Notes under the pieces: generated by a model | What the model was told of the DNA's origin: nothing | What the model saw: the letters and a program-made list of their open reading frames with translations, nothing else | The model's database searches: none | Shown: in pieces, positions 1 through 8,465 of the stretch | Layout: the number at the start of each line of letters is the position of its first letter | How positions within the stretch are numbered: the stretch's first letter is position 1 | Assembly: GCF_900128975.1 (NCBI RefSeq) | Contig: NZ_FQVC01000007.1 | Coordinates: 203,294 to 267,293 of the forward strand | Origin: Devosia limi DSM 17137 | GTDB taxonomy: Bacteria; Pseudomonadota; Alphaproteobacteria; Rhizobiales; Devosiaceae | DNA: 64,000 nt | Direction: 5' to 3' | Position numbers and translations under genes: made by a program

Positions 1-670
1 GGTCCCAGCCGAAGCTCTCGATGACATGCTCGACAAAGGGGCGCAGGTCATCGACGGTCCAGTTGGGCCCGGCATAGGCCATGACCCCGGAAATCTTGGC
101 GATCACATTGGGCAAGCGGGCAAATTCGGTGATATGGGCGCGCCAGGGATCGAGCCCCTTGCCCGCCACATCGGGTACGCCGCAATGATCGAGGATGAAT
201 TCGACATCGGGCGCGCGCTGCACCAGCATCATGCCGATGGGTAATTGATCGGCGCGCAGGCAGAGATCAAAGCTCAGATTGTAGTCGGGCAGATGGCGGA
301 TGTTTTCGACAAACAGATCCGACTGGCTGAGATCATCAGGCACTTCATGCAGGATACGCCGAACGCCCTTGACGTGAGGATGTTCGGAAAGCCGCTCGAT
401 CTGGTCGACGAAATTCATGTGTTCGGGTCGACACCCGGCAATGGCGCCGATGATGCGCGGCAGGCCCAGCACATATTCGGTTTCGCCGAGCATATCGGCT
501 TGTGCAACATCGACTTCCATGTGCAGCGCCGACGCGATGCCCAGGCCCACGGCCTCGGCGAAATAATCCTCGACCGACCAGCGCTTGTTGAGCGCGGGCG
601 CACCCGAGAGCCAGGGGTAGGAGAAGCGCTCGGGGTAGACCAGGTGCAAATGGGTATCGAGGATGCGCAT
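1..670 (-). CDS. Amidohydrolase-2 family lactonase-like hydrolase (3' end cut off)
   Basis: The reading frame starts at the ATG at 670 and runs off the left edge, so only about 223 N-terminal residues are visible. It opens with an L-D-T-H-L-H-L stretch: the HxH pair at residues 7 and 9 is the first metal-binding motif of the TIM-barrel amidohydrolase_2 family. A D-H-C-G segment further on also fits that family. It starts 8 nt after the IclR gene stop, so the two are probably co-transcribed. With a fuconate dehydratase and an SDR dehydrogenase divergently placed nearby, the best guess is a sugar-acid lactonase such as L-fuconolactonase, opening the lactone to L-fuconate. The substrate is inferred from neighbours only. 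Confidence 0.8.
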   Translation of the reverse strand, partial: MRILDTHLHLVYPERFSYPWLSGAPALNKRWSVEDYFAEAVGLGIASALHMEVDVAQADMLGETEYVLGLPRIIGAIAGCRPEHMNFVDQIERLSEHPHVKGVRRILHEVPDDLSQSDLFVENIRHLPDYNLSFDLCLRADQLPIGMMLVQRAPDVEFILDHCGVPDVAGKGLDPWRAHITEFARLPNVIAKISGVMAYAGPNWTVDDLRPFVEHVIESFGWD

Positions 671-677
671 GCTTATC

Positions 678-1481
678 CTACTCCGCCGTGTGTTCGCCCG
701 TACGTTGCGAGATTTCGCGGCCGGCCGCCAGCAGAAGCTTCAGCGACTGCGCCTTGTCGGGAGCATCAACCTTGTCGAGCCGCTGGGTATAGGGGCAGGT
801 CAGCACCGCCAGCACCGAGCCCAACGGCCCGAAGATCGGCACGGTCAGGTTGGTGACGCCCGACACCTGGGCGCTGGGAAGGTCTTCAAATCCCTGTTCG
901 CGCACTAGCGTCAGGCGCGCCTCCAGGCCCTTCGGCATCGTTTCGGGGCTGCCCATGTCCTGTTCTTCGAGCATCAACACGCGCTCTTCAGGGGTCGCGA
1001 AGGCCAGAAAGACATGGCCGGAGCCGGTATTGAGCAGGCCGATACGGCTGCCAATGCGGATCGAGACGTTCCAGTAGCCGGGCCCGTCGACCTGGGCAAT
1101 GACCACAAGGATATTGCGGTCCTGGATCACCAGATGGCAGGCCTGCTGGGCCTTGAGCGCAAAACTGCGCAGCACCGGCGTGGCCAGGCTCACCAGGCGC
1201 CGCATCGGCGGCCGGGCATGGGCAAGCTCGAACATCTTGAGGGTGATCTCGTAGCGATCCTCCAGCGTGCGGCGGACATAGTCACGCCGCACCAGCCGGT
1301 CGAGCATGCGGTAGATTTCGTTGGGTGAGCGATCGAGAGCCTTGGCGATTTCGGCCTGGCTGAGGCCTCCGTCGGTCTCGGCCAGCAGCTCCAGAATATC
1401 GAGACCCTTGTCCAGCGCCGGGGCGCGGTAGCGGTCTTCCTTGGCCTCGTCCGGGCCGTGCAGCTCATTGGTTTTGGTCAT
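678..1481 (-). CDS. IclR-family transcriptional regulator of the sugar-acid locus
   Basis: About 267 residues. The N-terminal winged helix-turn-helix (roughly residues 20-85) contains L-S-Q-A-E-I-A-K-A-L followed by N-E-I-Y-R-M-L-D-R-L, typical of IclR. The C-terminal part is the IclR effector-binding domain. I chose the ATG at 1481, which has a purine-rich GGGAGTGAGG upstream; an in-frame TTG at 1502 would add seven residues. It is divergent from the SDR/ABC transporter/dehydratase genes and shares a transcription unit with the amidohydrolase, so it probably controls both directions in response to a pathway sugar acid. The effector is unknown. Confidence 0.9.
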   Translation of the reverse strand: MTKTNELHGPDEAKEDRYRAPALDKGLDILELLAETDGGLSQAEIAKALDRSPNEIYRMLDRLVRRDYVRRTLEDRYEITLKMFELAHARPPMRRLVSLATPVLRSFALKAQQACHLVIQDRNILVVIAQVDGPGYWNVSIRIGSRIGLLNTGSGHVFLAFATPEERVLMLEEQDMGSPETMPKGLEARLTLVREQGFEDLPSAQVSGVTNLTVPIFGPLGSVLAVLTCPYTQRLDKVDAPDKAQSLKLLLAAGREISQRTGEHTAE

Positions 1482-1530
1482 CGCCTCACTCCCTGCCCGC
1501 AAGTCTACACGAATTCAATTGCCTCGATAG

Positions 1531-1542
1531 TTCATTTGTGAA
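1531..1542. promoter_or_regulatory. Candidate IclR operator in the divergent promoter region
   Basis: The gap between the IclR start (1481) and the SDR start (1597) is AT-richer than its surroundings. It carries the short palindrome TTCA-N4-TGAA at 1531-1542. Position and symmetry fit an operator shared by both promoters, but the motif is short and could be chance. Confidence 0.35.
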
Positions 1543-1596
1543 TAGATTGTTTGTATATGGCGCAATGCAGTGACGCCAAGGGAGGACATTTTCGGC

Positions 1597-2346
1597 ATGC
1601 GACTGAACGGCAAGCGTATTTTCATTTCGGCTGCGGCCCAGGGCATCGGCCGGGCGAGCGTCTTGGCCTGCGCCGCCGAAGGCGCGCATGTCGTTGCCAC
1701 CGATATCAATGCGGAGGGTCTCAAGACCCTCGCCGCCGAACATGCCAATATCGAAACCGTGCTGCTCGACGTGATGAATGCCGATGCAATCAAGGCGTTC
1801 GCGGCCAGCCAGCAGGCTTTTGACGGTATCTTCAACTGCGCCGGGTTCGTGCACAACGGCACCATCGAAAACACCACCGACGCCGACTGGGATTTCAGCT
1901 TCGATCTCAATGTGCGCAGCATGTACCATGTCACCCAGGCCTTGCTGCCGGGCCTGCTGGCACAGGCCAAGACCAATGGCGCTGCCTCCGTCGTCAACAT
2001 GGCCTCGATGGCTTCCTCGGTGAAGGGCTTCCGCAATCGCCTGCTCTACGGCACGACCAAGGCTGCCGTGATCGGCTTCACCAAGGCGATGGCCGCCGAC
2101 TATGTCGAGCGGGGCCTGCGCTGCAATGCGCTGTGCCCCGGCACCGTCGACACCCCATCGCTGCGCGCCCGCATTGCCGGTTCACCCGATCCGATGCAGG
2201 CGGAAAAAGACTTCATCGCCCGCCAGCCGATGGGGCGCCTCGCCACCGTCGATGATATCGCGCCGATGGTGCTGTTCCTGCTGTCTGACGAGTCCCGCTT
2301 TGTTTCTGGCCAAGCCATCCTCGTGGATGGCGGCGTCACGATCTAG
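1597..2346 (+). CDS. SDR oxidoreductase, 2-keto-3-deoxy-L-fuconate dehydrogenase-like
   Basis: A 249-residue short-chain dehydrogenase. The Rossmann glycine motif is the A-A-A-Q-G-I-G variant near residue 13, with a D-I-N pair after beta-2 suggesting NAD preference. N-C-A-G, the catalytic Ser region N-M-A-S-M-A-S and Y-G-T-T-K are all present. The W-D-F-S, L-N-V-R-S-M-Y and C-P-G-T-V-D-T-P-S-L stretches recall the DHRS6/BDH2-like group that includes bacterial 2-keto-3-deoxy-L-fuconate dehydrogenase. The ATG at 1597 has GGGAGGA 10 nt upstream; a GTG at 1570 is less likely. It is the first gene of the plus-strand operon and probably oxidises the dehydratase product. Confidence 0.85.
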   Translation: MRLNGKRIFISAAAQGIGRASVLACAAEGAHVVATDINAEGLKTLAAEHANIETVLLDVMNADAIKAFAASQQAFDGIFNCAGFVHNGTIENTTDADWDFSFDLNVRSMYHVTQALLPGLLAQAKTNGAASVVNMASMASSVKGFRNRLLYGTTKAAVIGFTKAMAADYVERGLRCNALCPGTVDTPSLRARIAGSPDPMQAEKDFIARQPMGRLATVDDIAPMVLFLLSDESRFVSGQAILVDGGVTI

Positions 2347-2358
2347 AGGACACCGCCC

Positions 2359-3891
2359 ATGAGCGCCCTTGTTGAAATGGTCGATATCGACAAATCGTTT
2401 CCAGGGGTCAGGGCGCTCAACAAGGCAAAGTTCGAACTGCTGGCCGGCGAAGTTCACGCCCTGATGGGCGAAAACGGGGCCGGCAAGTCGACGCTGATGA
2501 AAATCCTGTCCGGCGTCTACCAGCGCGATGCCGGATCGATCCTGCTCGATGGGCAGGCTGTCGACATCGCCAGCCCGCGCCAGGCCCAGGACATGGGCAT
2601 TGGCATCATCCATCAGGAACTGGCGCTGATGCGCGACCTGACGGCGGCGCAGAACATCTTTATCGGCCGCGAGCCGCGCCGCATGGGCGGGCTGCTGCTC
2701 GACGAGGCAGCCCTCAATGCGCAGGCCGCGACGATCTTTGCCTCGATGAACCTCAAGCTCGATCCGCGCGTGCAGGTCGGCGGGCTGACCATTGCGCGCC
2801 AGCAAATGGTCGAGATCGCCAAGGCACTGTCCTACAAGTCGCGCGTGCTGATCATGGATGAGCCCACGGCAGCGCTCAACGATGCCGAGATCAACGAGCT
2901 GTTCGCCATCATCGGCCGGCTCAAGGCCGAAGGCGTTGGCATTGTCTATATCTCACACAAGATGGACGAGCTGAAACGGATTGCCGACCGGGTGACGGTG
3001 ATGCGCGACGGCGAATATGTCGGCACGGTGCCCGCCGCCACCACCCCGATCGAGACCATCATCTCGATGATGGTGGGCCGCACGCTCAGCAATGAGACCC
3101 CCGCCTTCCCCGATGTCTCCGCCGCCCCGGTTGCGCTGGATGTGCGCGGGCTCAGGCGCGGCCGGGAAATCCGCGATGTCAGCTTCAGCGTCCGCAAGGG
3201 CGAAATCCTCGGACTTGCCGGCCTGATGGGCGCCGGCCGCACCGAGGTGGCGCGGGCGATTTTCGGCGCCGATCCGATCGAGGCCGGCGAAGTCTTCGTC
3301 AATGGCGAGCAGGTGCGAATTTCGGCGCCGCAGGATGCGGTGCGCGCTGGCATAGGTTACCTCTCGGAAGACCGCAAACATTTCGGTCTCGCGACCGGGC
3401 TTGATGTGCGCAACAATATCGCGCTGGCCAGCCTGTCGCGTTTTACCGGTCCGGCTGGCGTGTTGCGCGAAAGCGCGATGCGCGACACGGCGCAGGGCTA
3501 TATCAGGCAGCTGGCGATCAAGACCCCCTCGGACAGCCAGGAGGCGCGCCTGCTTTCGGGTGGCAACCAGCAGAAAGTGGTCATCGCCAAATGGCTGCTG
3601 CGCGACTGCGAAGTGCTGATCTTTGACGAGCCGACGCGTGGCATCGATGTCGGCGCCAAGTCGGAAATCTACAAGCTGCTCAATGCCCTGGCCGCCCAGG
3701 GACGCGCCATCATCGTCATTTCCTCGGAACTGCCCGAGATCCTGCGCCTCAGCCACCGCATTGCGGTGATGTGCGAGGGGCGGCTGACCGGCTTTCTGCC
3801 CGGCGGCGCATCGCAGGAAGACATCATGCGGCTGGCCACCATGCGCCCAAGCGCTGTGGCCGAAACTGAACCCAACCGGAAGACGGCATAA
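2359..3891 (+). CDS. Sugar ABC transporter, tandem ATP-binding protein (RbsA/MglA type)
   Basis: 510 residues with two fused nucleotide-binding domains. The first has a canonical Walker [10 protein letters not shown] at residues 37-45 and Walker B L-I-M-D-E-P-T. The second has the degenerate Walker [10 protein letters not shown] near residue 293 and a signature L-S-G-G-N-Q-Q-K near residue 398, as usual for carbohydrate uptake transporter-2 ATPases. It follows the SDR by 12 nt and its TAA overlaps the permease ATG (TAATG). It would energise uptake of the deoxyhexose or sugar acid fed into this pathway. Confidence 0.95.
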   Translation: MSALVEMVDIDKSFPGVRALNKAKFELLAGEVHALMGENGAGKSTLMKILSGVYQRDAGSILLDGQAVDIASPRQAQDMGIGIIHQELALMRDLTAAQNIFIGREPRRMGGLLLDEAALNAQAATIFASMNLKLDPRVQVGGLTIARQQMVEIAKALSYKSRVLIMDEPTAALNDAEINELFAIIGRLKAEGVGIVYISHKMDELKRIADRVTVMRDGEYVGTVPAATTPIETIISMMVGRTLSNETPAFPDVSAAPVALDVRGLRRGREIRDVSFSVRKGEILGLAGLMGAGRTEVARAIFGADPIEAGEVFVNGEQVRISAPQDAVRAGIGYLSEDRKHFGLATGLDVRNNIALASLSRFTGPAGVLRESAMRDTAQGYIRQLAIKTPSDSQEARLLSGGNQQKVVIAKWLLRDCEVLIFDEPTRGIDVGAKSEIYKLLNALAAQGRAIIVISSELPEILRLSHRIAVMCEGRLTGFLPGGASQEDIMRLATMRPSAVAETEPNRKTA

Positions 3892-4895
3892 TGGACAGTA
3901 TCAGCACCGAGACCAAGCCCGGCCTGATCGCCGGCATCCGCACCTCCGGCGCCTTTCACAAGCTGCTGGCCTTTTCGGGCCTCATTGCCCTTCTGGTGGT
4001 ATTCAGCCTGGCCTCGCCCAATTTCATGCAGACCCAGAACGTGCTGGCTATCCTGCAGGCGACCTCGGTCAATGGCGTGCTCGCCATTGCCGCGACACTG
4101 GTAATCATTACCGGCGGCATCGATCTGTCGGTCGGCACGCTGATGACCTTCTGCGCTGTCATTGCCGGCGTCATCCTGACCTTCCTCGGGCTGCCGCTGC
4201 CGCTGGGTGTGCTCGGCGCAATCCTGGCCGGCACCGCTGCCGGGCTGGTTTCGGGCACCATCATTGCCAAGCTCAAGGTGCCGCCCTTCATCGCCACGCT
4301 CGGCATGATGCTGATCCTCAAGGGTCTGTCGCTGGTGATCTCAGGCACACGCCCGATCTATTTCAACGACACGCCCGGCTTCACCCAGATCGCCCAGGGC
4401 TCGCTGATCGGCTCGATCATCCCGGCGCTGCCTGTCCCCAATGGCGTGCTGATCCTGTTCCTCGTCGCTGCCGTCATCAGCTTCATTCTCGGCAAGACCG
4501 CGCTGGGCCGCTACACCTTTGCCCTTGGCTCCAACGAAGAGGCCGTGCGGCTCTCGGGGGTCAATGTCGATCGCTGGAAGATCGCGGTCTACGCGCTGGC
4601 CGGTTCGGTCTGCGGCGTCGCCGGCCTGCTCATCGCCTCGCGCCTCAATTCGGCCCAGCCCGCCCTCGGCCAGGGCTATGAGCTCGACGCCATCGCCGCC
4701 GTCGTTATCGGCGGCACCTCGCTCAGCGGCGGCCGCGGCACCGTGCTCGGCACGCTGATCGGCGCCCTTATCATTTCCGTGCTGGCCAATGGCCTGCGCA
4801 TCCTTTCGGTGGCTCAGGAATGGCAGACGGTCGTGACCGGCTGCATCATCATCCTGGCCGTCTACGCCGATATTCTGCGGCGCCGCAATCTTTAG
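3891..4895 (+). CDS. Sugar ABC transporter permease (RbsC type)
   Basis: 334 residues, mostly hydrophobic, with about eight to ten membrane segments. The family-typical G-G-I-D-L-S-V-G motif lies near residue 75, and A-A-V-V-I-G-G-T-S-L-S-G-G-R-G-T lies near residue 270. It is translationally coupled to the ATPase through a one-base overlap. With the ATPase and the downstream binding protein it forms a complete CUT2-class importer. Confidence 0.95.
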   Translation: MDSISTETKPGLIAGIRTSGAFHKLLAFSGLIALLVVFSLASPNFMQTQNVLAILQATSVNGVLAIAATLVIITGGIDLSVGTLMTFCAVIAGVILTFLGLPLPLGVLGAILAGTAAGLVSGTIIAKLKVPPFIATLGMMLILKGLSLVISGTRPIYFNDTPGFTQIAQGSLIGSIIPALPVPNGVLILFLVAAVISFILGKTALGRYTFALGSNEEAVRLSGVNVDRWKIAVYALAGSVCGVAGLLIASRLNSAQPALGQGYELDAIAAVVIGGTSLSGGRGTVLGTLIGALIISVLANGLRILSVAQEWQTVVTGCIIILAVYADILRRRNL

Positions 4896-4991
4896 GCACC
4901 GGCTCACCCGCGCCGCCCCGTGGCGATGCCAATAGGAAGAAGGCCCCAAGGCCTCGACGACAAGAAACGACTTAACCCTCCGGGAGGAACC

Positions 4992-5933
4992 ATGTTCAAC
5001 AGACGCACCCTGATCGGCGCCATCAGCGCCTTCGCCCTTCTCGCCGCCAGCGCCCCATCCTTTGCGCAGCAATATGATATCGCCCTGATCTCCAAGGGGT
5101 TCCAGCACCAGTTCTGGCAGGCCGTGAAAGCCGGTGCGGACAAGGCTGCTGCCGAGCTCGACGTCAGCGTGACGTTTGAAGGTCCCGATACCGAAGCCCA
5201 GGTCGACCGTCAGATCGACATGCTGGCCGCCGCCCTGGCCCGCAAGCCCAGTGCCATCGGCTTTGCCGCTCTCGACAGCCAGGCCGCGACCCCGCTGCTG
5301 GAACAGGCCAAGGCCGCTGGCATCCCGGTCGTCGCCTTCGACTCCGGCGTCGACAGCGATATCCCGCTGACCACCGCCACCACCGACAACGTGGCTGCCG
5401 CAGCTCTGGCTGCCGACAAGATGGCCGAACTGATCGGCGGAGAAGGCAAGGTTGCCGTCGTCGCCCATGACCAGACCAGCCGCACCGGCATCGACCGCGT
5501 TGATGGCTTCGTCAACCGCATCAAGGAAGCCTATCCCAACATCGAAGTCGTCTCGGTGCAGTATGGCGGCGGCGATCAGCTGCAGTCGACCGAGATCACC
5601 AAGTCGATCCTCCTGGCCAATCCGGACCTCAAGGGCATCTTTGGCGCCAATGAAGGCTCGGCTATCGGCGTCGCCAATGGCGCGACCGAGCTCGGCAGCA
5701 AGGTCGTGATCATCGGCTTTGACTCTGGCGCCGCCCAGATCAAGGCCATCACCGACGGCGTCATGGCTGGCGCCATCACTCAGAACCCGGTCGGCATCGG
5801 CTACGAAACCGTCGCTGCCGCCGTCAAGGCGCTCAAGGGCGAGGCTCTGCCACCCGTGATCGATACCGGCTTCTACTTCTACGACAAGTCCAACATGGCC
5901 GATCCCGAAATCGCGGCCGTGCTCTACCAGTAA
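4992..5933 (+). CDS. Sugar ABC transporter periplasmic substrate-binding protein
   Basis: 313 residues. An N-terminal signal peptide (M-F-N-R-R-T followed by a hydrophobic stretch) ends at an A-S-A-P-S-F-A-Q type cleavage site. The mature part is a periplasmic-binding-protein-like domain of the RbsB class, with a D-S-G-V-D segment and G-A-N-E-G-S-A near the hinge. The ATG at 4992 has an excellent GGGAGGAA ribosome site at 4982-4989; the frame stays open upstream but lacks any such site. The ligand cannot be read from the sequence; the pathway context suggests L-fucose or a related deoxy sugar or its acid. Confidence 0.93.
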   Translation: MFNRRTLIGAISAFALLAASAPSFAQQYDIALISKGFQHQFWQAVKAGADKAAAELDVSVTFEGPDTEAQVDRQIDMLAAALARKPSAIGFAALDSQAATPLLEQAKAAGIPVVAFDSGVDSDIPLTTATTDNVAAAALAADKMAELIGGEGKVAVVAHDQTSRTGIDRVDGFVNRIKEAYPNIEVVSVQYGGGDQLQSTEITKSILLANPDLKGIFGANEGSAIGVANGATELGSKVVIIGFDSGAAQIKAITDGVMAGAITQNPVGIGYETVAAAVKALKGEALPPVIDTGFYFYDKSNMADPEIAAVLYQ

Positions 5934-5939
5934 GCCCCG

Positions 5940-5973
5940 GTGCCGGGGGCGGACATTTGTCCGGCCCCGGCAC
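5940..5973. promoter_or_regulatory. Large intercistronic hairpin between binding protein and dehydratase genes
   Basis: Immediately after the binding-protein stop, outer arms GTGCCGGGG and CCCCGGCAC enclose inner arms CGGACA and TGTCCG with a 2-nt turn. Together they form a 34-nt hairpin with one mismatch. No T-tract follows, so it is more likely a 3'-end-protecting or attenuating mRNA structure than a simple terminator. That would let the binding protein be made in excess over the dehydratase. Confidence 0.55.
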
Positions 5974-6000
5974 GCCATTCCAACTCTCTGGCGGTTGATA

Positions 6001-7275
6001 ATGACCACGGTTACCGATCTGCGCGTGTTCGACCTGCGCTTCCCCACCTCGGCCTCGCTCGATGGTTCGGATGCGATGAACCCCGATCCGGATTATTCCG
6101 CCGCCTATGTCGTGTTGGGCACCGATGGCGATCTGGAAGGCCATGGCCTGACCTTCACCATTGGCCGCGGCAATGAAGTGGTCTGCGCCGCGATCAATGC
6201 CCTGCAGAGCCGCATTATCGGTCTCGACCTCGCCTGGATTGCCGAAAATCCCGGCCGCTTCTGGCGCCATGTCACCGGCGACAGCCAGCTGCGCTGGATC
6301 GGCCCCGACAAGGGCGCCATGCATCTGGCAACCGGTGCCGTCGTCAATGCGGTCTGGGACCTGCTGGCCAAACAGGCCGGCAAGCCGGTCTGGCAGCTGG
6401 TTGCCGACATGACGCCCGAGCAGCTCGTCTCGATTGTGGACTTCCGCTACCTCACCGACGCGATCACCCCCGAAGAGGCGCTGGCAATCTTCAGGAAAGC
6501 CGAAGCCGGCAAGGCCGAGCGCATCGCCACGCTCAAGGCCGAGGGCTACCAGTGCTACACCACCTCGGCAGGCTGGCTGGGCTATTCCAACGAGAAGCTG
6601 ACGCGGCTTGCCACCGAAGCGGTGGCCGAGGGCTTCCAGCACATCAAGATGAAGGTCGGCCGCGATCTCGCAGACGACGTCCGCCGGCTGGAAATCGTGC
6701 GGGCGATCATGGGGCCCGACCGCTATCTGATGATCGACGCCAACCAGGTCTGGGAAGTCGATCAGGCCATTGACTGGGTCAACCAGCTCAAGCGCTTCAA
6801 TCCCTATTTCATCGAGGAGCCGACCAGCCCCGACGACGTGTCGGGCCACCGCGCCATCCGGCAGGCCATCGCGCCGGTCAAGGTGGCGACCGGCGAAATG
6901 TGCCAGAACCGTATCCTGTTCAAGCAGTTCATCAAGGACGGCGCCATCGACATCGTGCAGATCGATGCCTGCCGCATTGGCGGGCTCAATGAAGTGCTGT
7001 CAGTGCTGCTGATGGCGGCCAAGTTCGGTCTGCCCGTCTGGCCACATGCCGGAGGCGTCGGCCTCTGCGAATATGTGCAGCACCTGTCGATGATCGATTA
7101 TCTCGTCGTCTCGGGCACCAAGGACGGCCGAGTGATCGAATATGTCGACCACTTGCACGAGCACTTCATCGACCCCTGCATTATCGAGAACGCCGCCTAC
7201 ATGCCCCCGACCAAACCAGGGTTCTCGATCCAGATGAAGCCGGAGTCGATCGCGGCGCATGTGTTCAAGGGATAG
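6001..7275 (+). CDS. L-fuconate dehydratase (enolase superfamily)
   Basis: 424 residues. It carries the mandelate racemase/enolase-superfamily residues in the pattern of the characterised Xanthomonas L-fuconate dehydratase, shifted by two: K216-M-K218, D246-A-N248, E272/E273, E299 and H349 (W-P-H-A-G-G). It would dehydrate L-fuconate to 2-keto-3-deoxy-L-fuconate in the cytoplasm, the step before the SDR. The ATG at 6001 is preferred to the in-frame TTG six bases upstream. It is last in the plus-strand operon and is followed by a REP-like repeat region. Confidence 0.92.
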   Translation: MTTVTDLRVFDLRFPTSASLDGSDAMNPDPDYSAAYVVLGTDGDLEGHGLTFTIGRGNEVVCAAINALQSRIIGLDLAWIAENPGRFWRHVTGDSQLRWIGPDKGAMHLATGAVVNAVWDLLAKQAGKPVWQLVADMTPEQLVSIVDFRYLTDAITPEEALAIFRKAEAGKAERIATLKAEGYQCYTTSAGWLGYSNEKLTRLATEAVAEGFQHIKMKVGRDLADDVRRLEIVRAIMGPDRYLMIDANQVWEVDQAIDWVNQLKRFNPYFIEEPTSPDDVSGHRAIRQAIAPVKVATGEMCQNRILFKQFIKDGAIDIVQIDACRIGGLNEVLSVLLMAAKFGLPVWPHAGGVGLCEYVQHLSMIDYLVVSGTKDGRVIEYVDHLHEHFIDPCIIENAAYMPPTKPGFSIQMKPESIAAHVFKG

Positions 7276-7338
7276 TTTGACCCGAGGGGGGAAGGCTTGG
7301 CCATACCCTCCACCGCTCTGTTCCCTTCCACCGGGCTG

Positions 7339-7412
7339 TCCTCGGGCTTGACCCGAGGACCACTCGCCGCTCCTACCAGATTGAGACTGGCCCACGGGTC
7401 AAGCCCGTGGGC
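7339..7412. repeat. REP-like composite of two facing hairpins (CTTGA / TCAAG loops)
   Basis: Hairpin 1 (7339-7359) has stem TCCTCGGG/CCCGAGGA and loop CTTGA. Hairpin 2 (7390-7412) has stem GCCCACGGG/CCCGTGGGC and loop TCAAG, the reverse complement of loop 1. GGACCACTCGCC follows hairpin 1 and recurs in the copy near 63.7 kb. It lies between the convergent dehydratase and LOG genes, where it could also act as a two-way terminator. Confidence 0.75.
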
Positions 7413-7443
7413 AGCCCGGTGAGTAGGGCATTCGCCTGCCCGA

Positions 7444-8298
7444 CTACCCCTCGGTCTCACGCACCTTCGGCAAATCATAAAACTTCCGCACCACGTCCCA
7501 GCCCGCTTCGGCGTCATCAACGACATGGAACAGGTCCGGATCGGTCGGCGCGATGGTGCCGGCCTCCGCCAGCGCCTCGAGGTTGATCACCTTGCCCCAG
7601 AATTCGGCGCCGAACAGCAGCACCGGGACTTTTTCCATGCGCCCGGTCTGGATCAAGGTCAGGGTTTCGAAAAATTCGTCCATGGTGCCGAAGCCGCCGG
7701 GGAACACCGCCACGGCCTTGGCCCGCAGCAGGAAGTGGATCTTGCGGGTGGCGAAATAGTGGAAGTTGAAGCTCAGTTCGGGCGTTACATAGAGGTTGGG
7801 CGCCTGCTCGTGCGGCAGCACGACGTTGAGCCCGATCGAGGGCGCCCCCATATCGGCGGCGCCGCGATTGCCGGCCTCCATCACGCCGGGGCCACCGCCG
7901 GTGACCACCACATATTCCTTGAAATCCAGCGAGCGTGCGGTCAACGACGCCAGTTGCGCAAAGCGGCGGGCCTCCTCGTAATAGCGCGACGCCGCCTCGA
8001 GATTACGCTTCTGGGTTTCGTTCTTGGCGGCCCAGGCCGGCTTGCCCGGCTCGGGAATGCGCGCCCCGCCAAACAGCACCACGGTCGAATAGATCCCGGC
8101 TTCGCGCAGGCGGAACTCGGTCTTGAGATATTCCAGCTGGAAGCGGATGCCGCGGGTATCTTCCGAGGTCATGAAATCTTCGTCGGAGAAGGCCAGGCGG
8201 AACGCGCTCGATTGCGTCTGCGGCGTCTGCGGCGCGCGCTTGGCGGCGACCAAATCCTCGACCGAGGTGCGCAGGGGGGTGTGGCGGCGTTTGGCCAT
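7444..8298 (-). CDS. LOG family protein (cytokinin riboside 5'-monophosphate phosphoribohydrolase-like)
   Basis: 284 residues. It has the LOG (lysine-decarboxylase-like, TIGR00730) fingerprint: G-G-G-P-G-V-M-E-A near the middle and P-G-G-F-G-T-M-D-E-F, which carries the catalytic Arg/Glu region. Known members cleave ribose-5-phosphate from nucleoside monophosphates, in bacteria often AMP or isopentenyl-AMP. The N-terminal ~100 residues are longer than in short LOG proteins. The ATG at 8298 has AGGAGA upstream. It is divergent from dapD. The physiological substrate is not known from sequence. Confidence 0.88.
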   Translation of the reverse strand: MAKRRHTPLRTSVEDLVAAKRAPQTPQTQSSAFRLAFSDEDFMTSEDTRGIRFQLEYLKTEFRLREAGIYSTVVLFGGARIPEPGKPAWAAKNETQKRNLEAASRYYEEARRFAQLASLTARSLDFKEYVVVTGGGPGVMEAGNRGAADMGAPSIGLNVVLPHEQAPNLYVTPELSFNFHYFATRKIHFLLRAKAVAVFPGGFGTMDEFFETLTLIQTGRMEKVPVLLFGAEFWGKVINLEALAEAGTIAPTDPDLFHVVDDAEAGWDVVRKFYDLPKVRETEG

Positions 8299-8465
8299 TC
8301 CGGCTCTCCTTCATAGGCGTCACAATGGTGCCAGAGCCGGGTTAAGGATCAATGGGGCCGGGGTAAAGCGACAAAGCATCACCTTTGCGACAGCGCGCCA
8401 CGATTGACAGCAATCCGCGTGCCGCTATGGTCCGGGCCGAACGCCGCTCTGCCAAGGACCACACC

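Noticed and set aside
4341..6047. 568-codon open frame on the minus strand
   Set aside because: Antisense to the sugar permease and binding-protein genes, which have strong motifs and ribosome sites.
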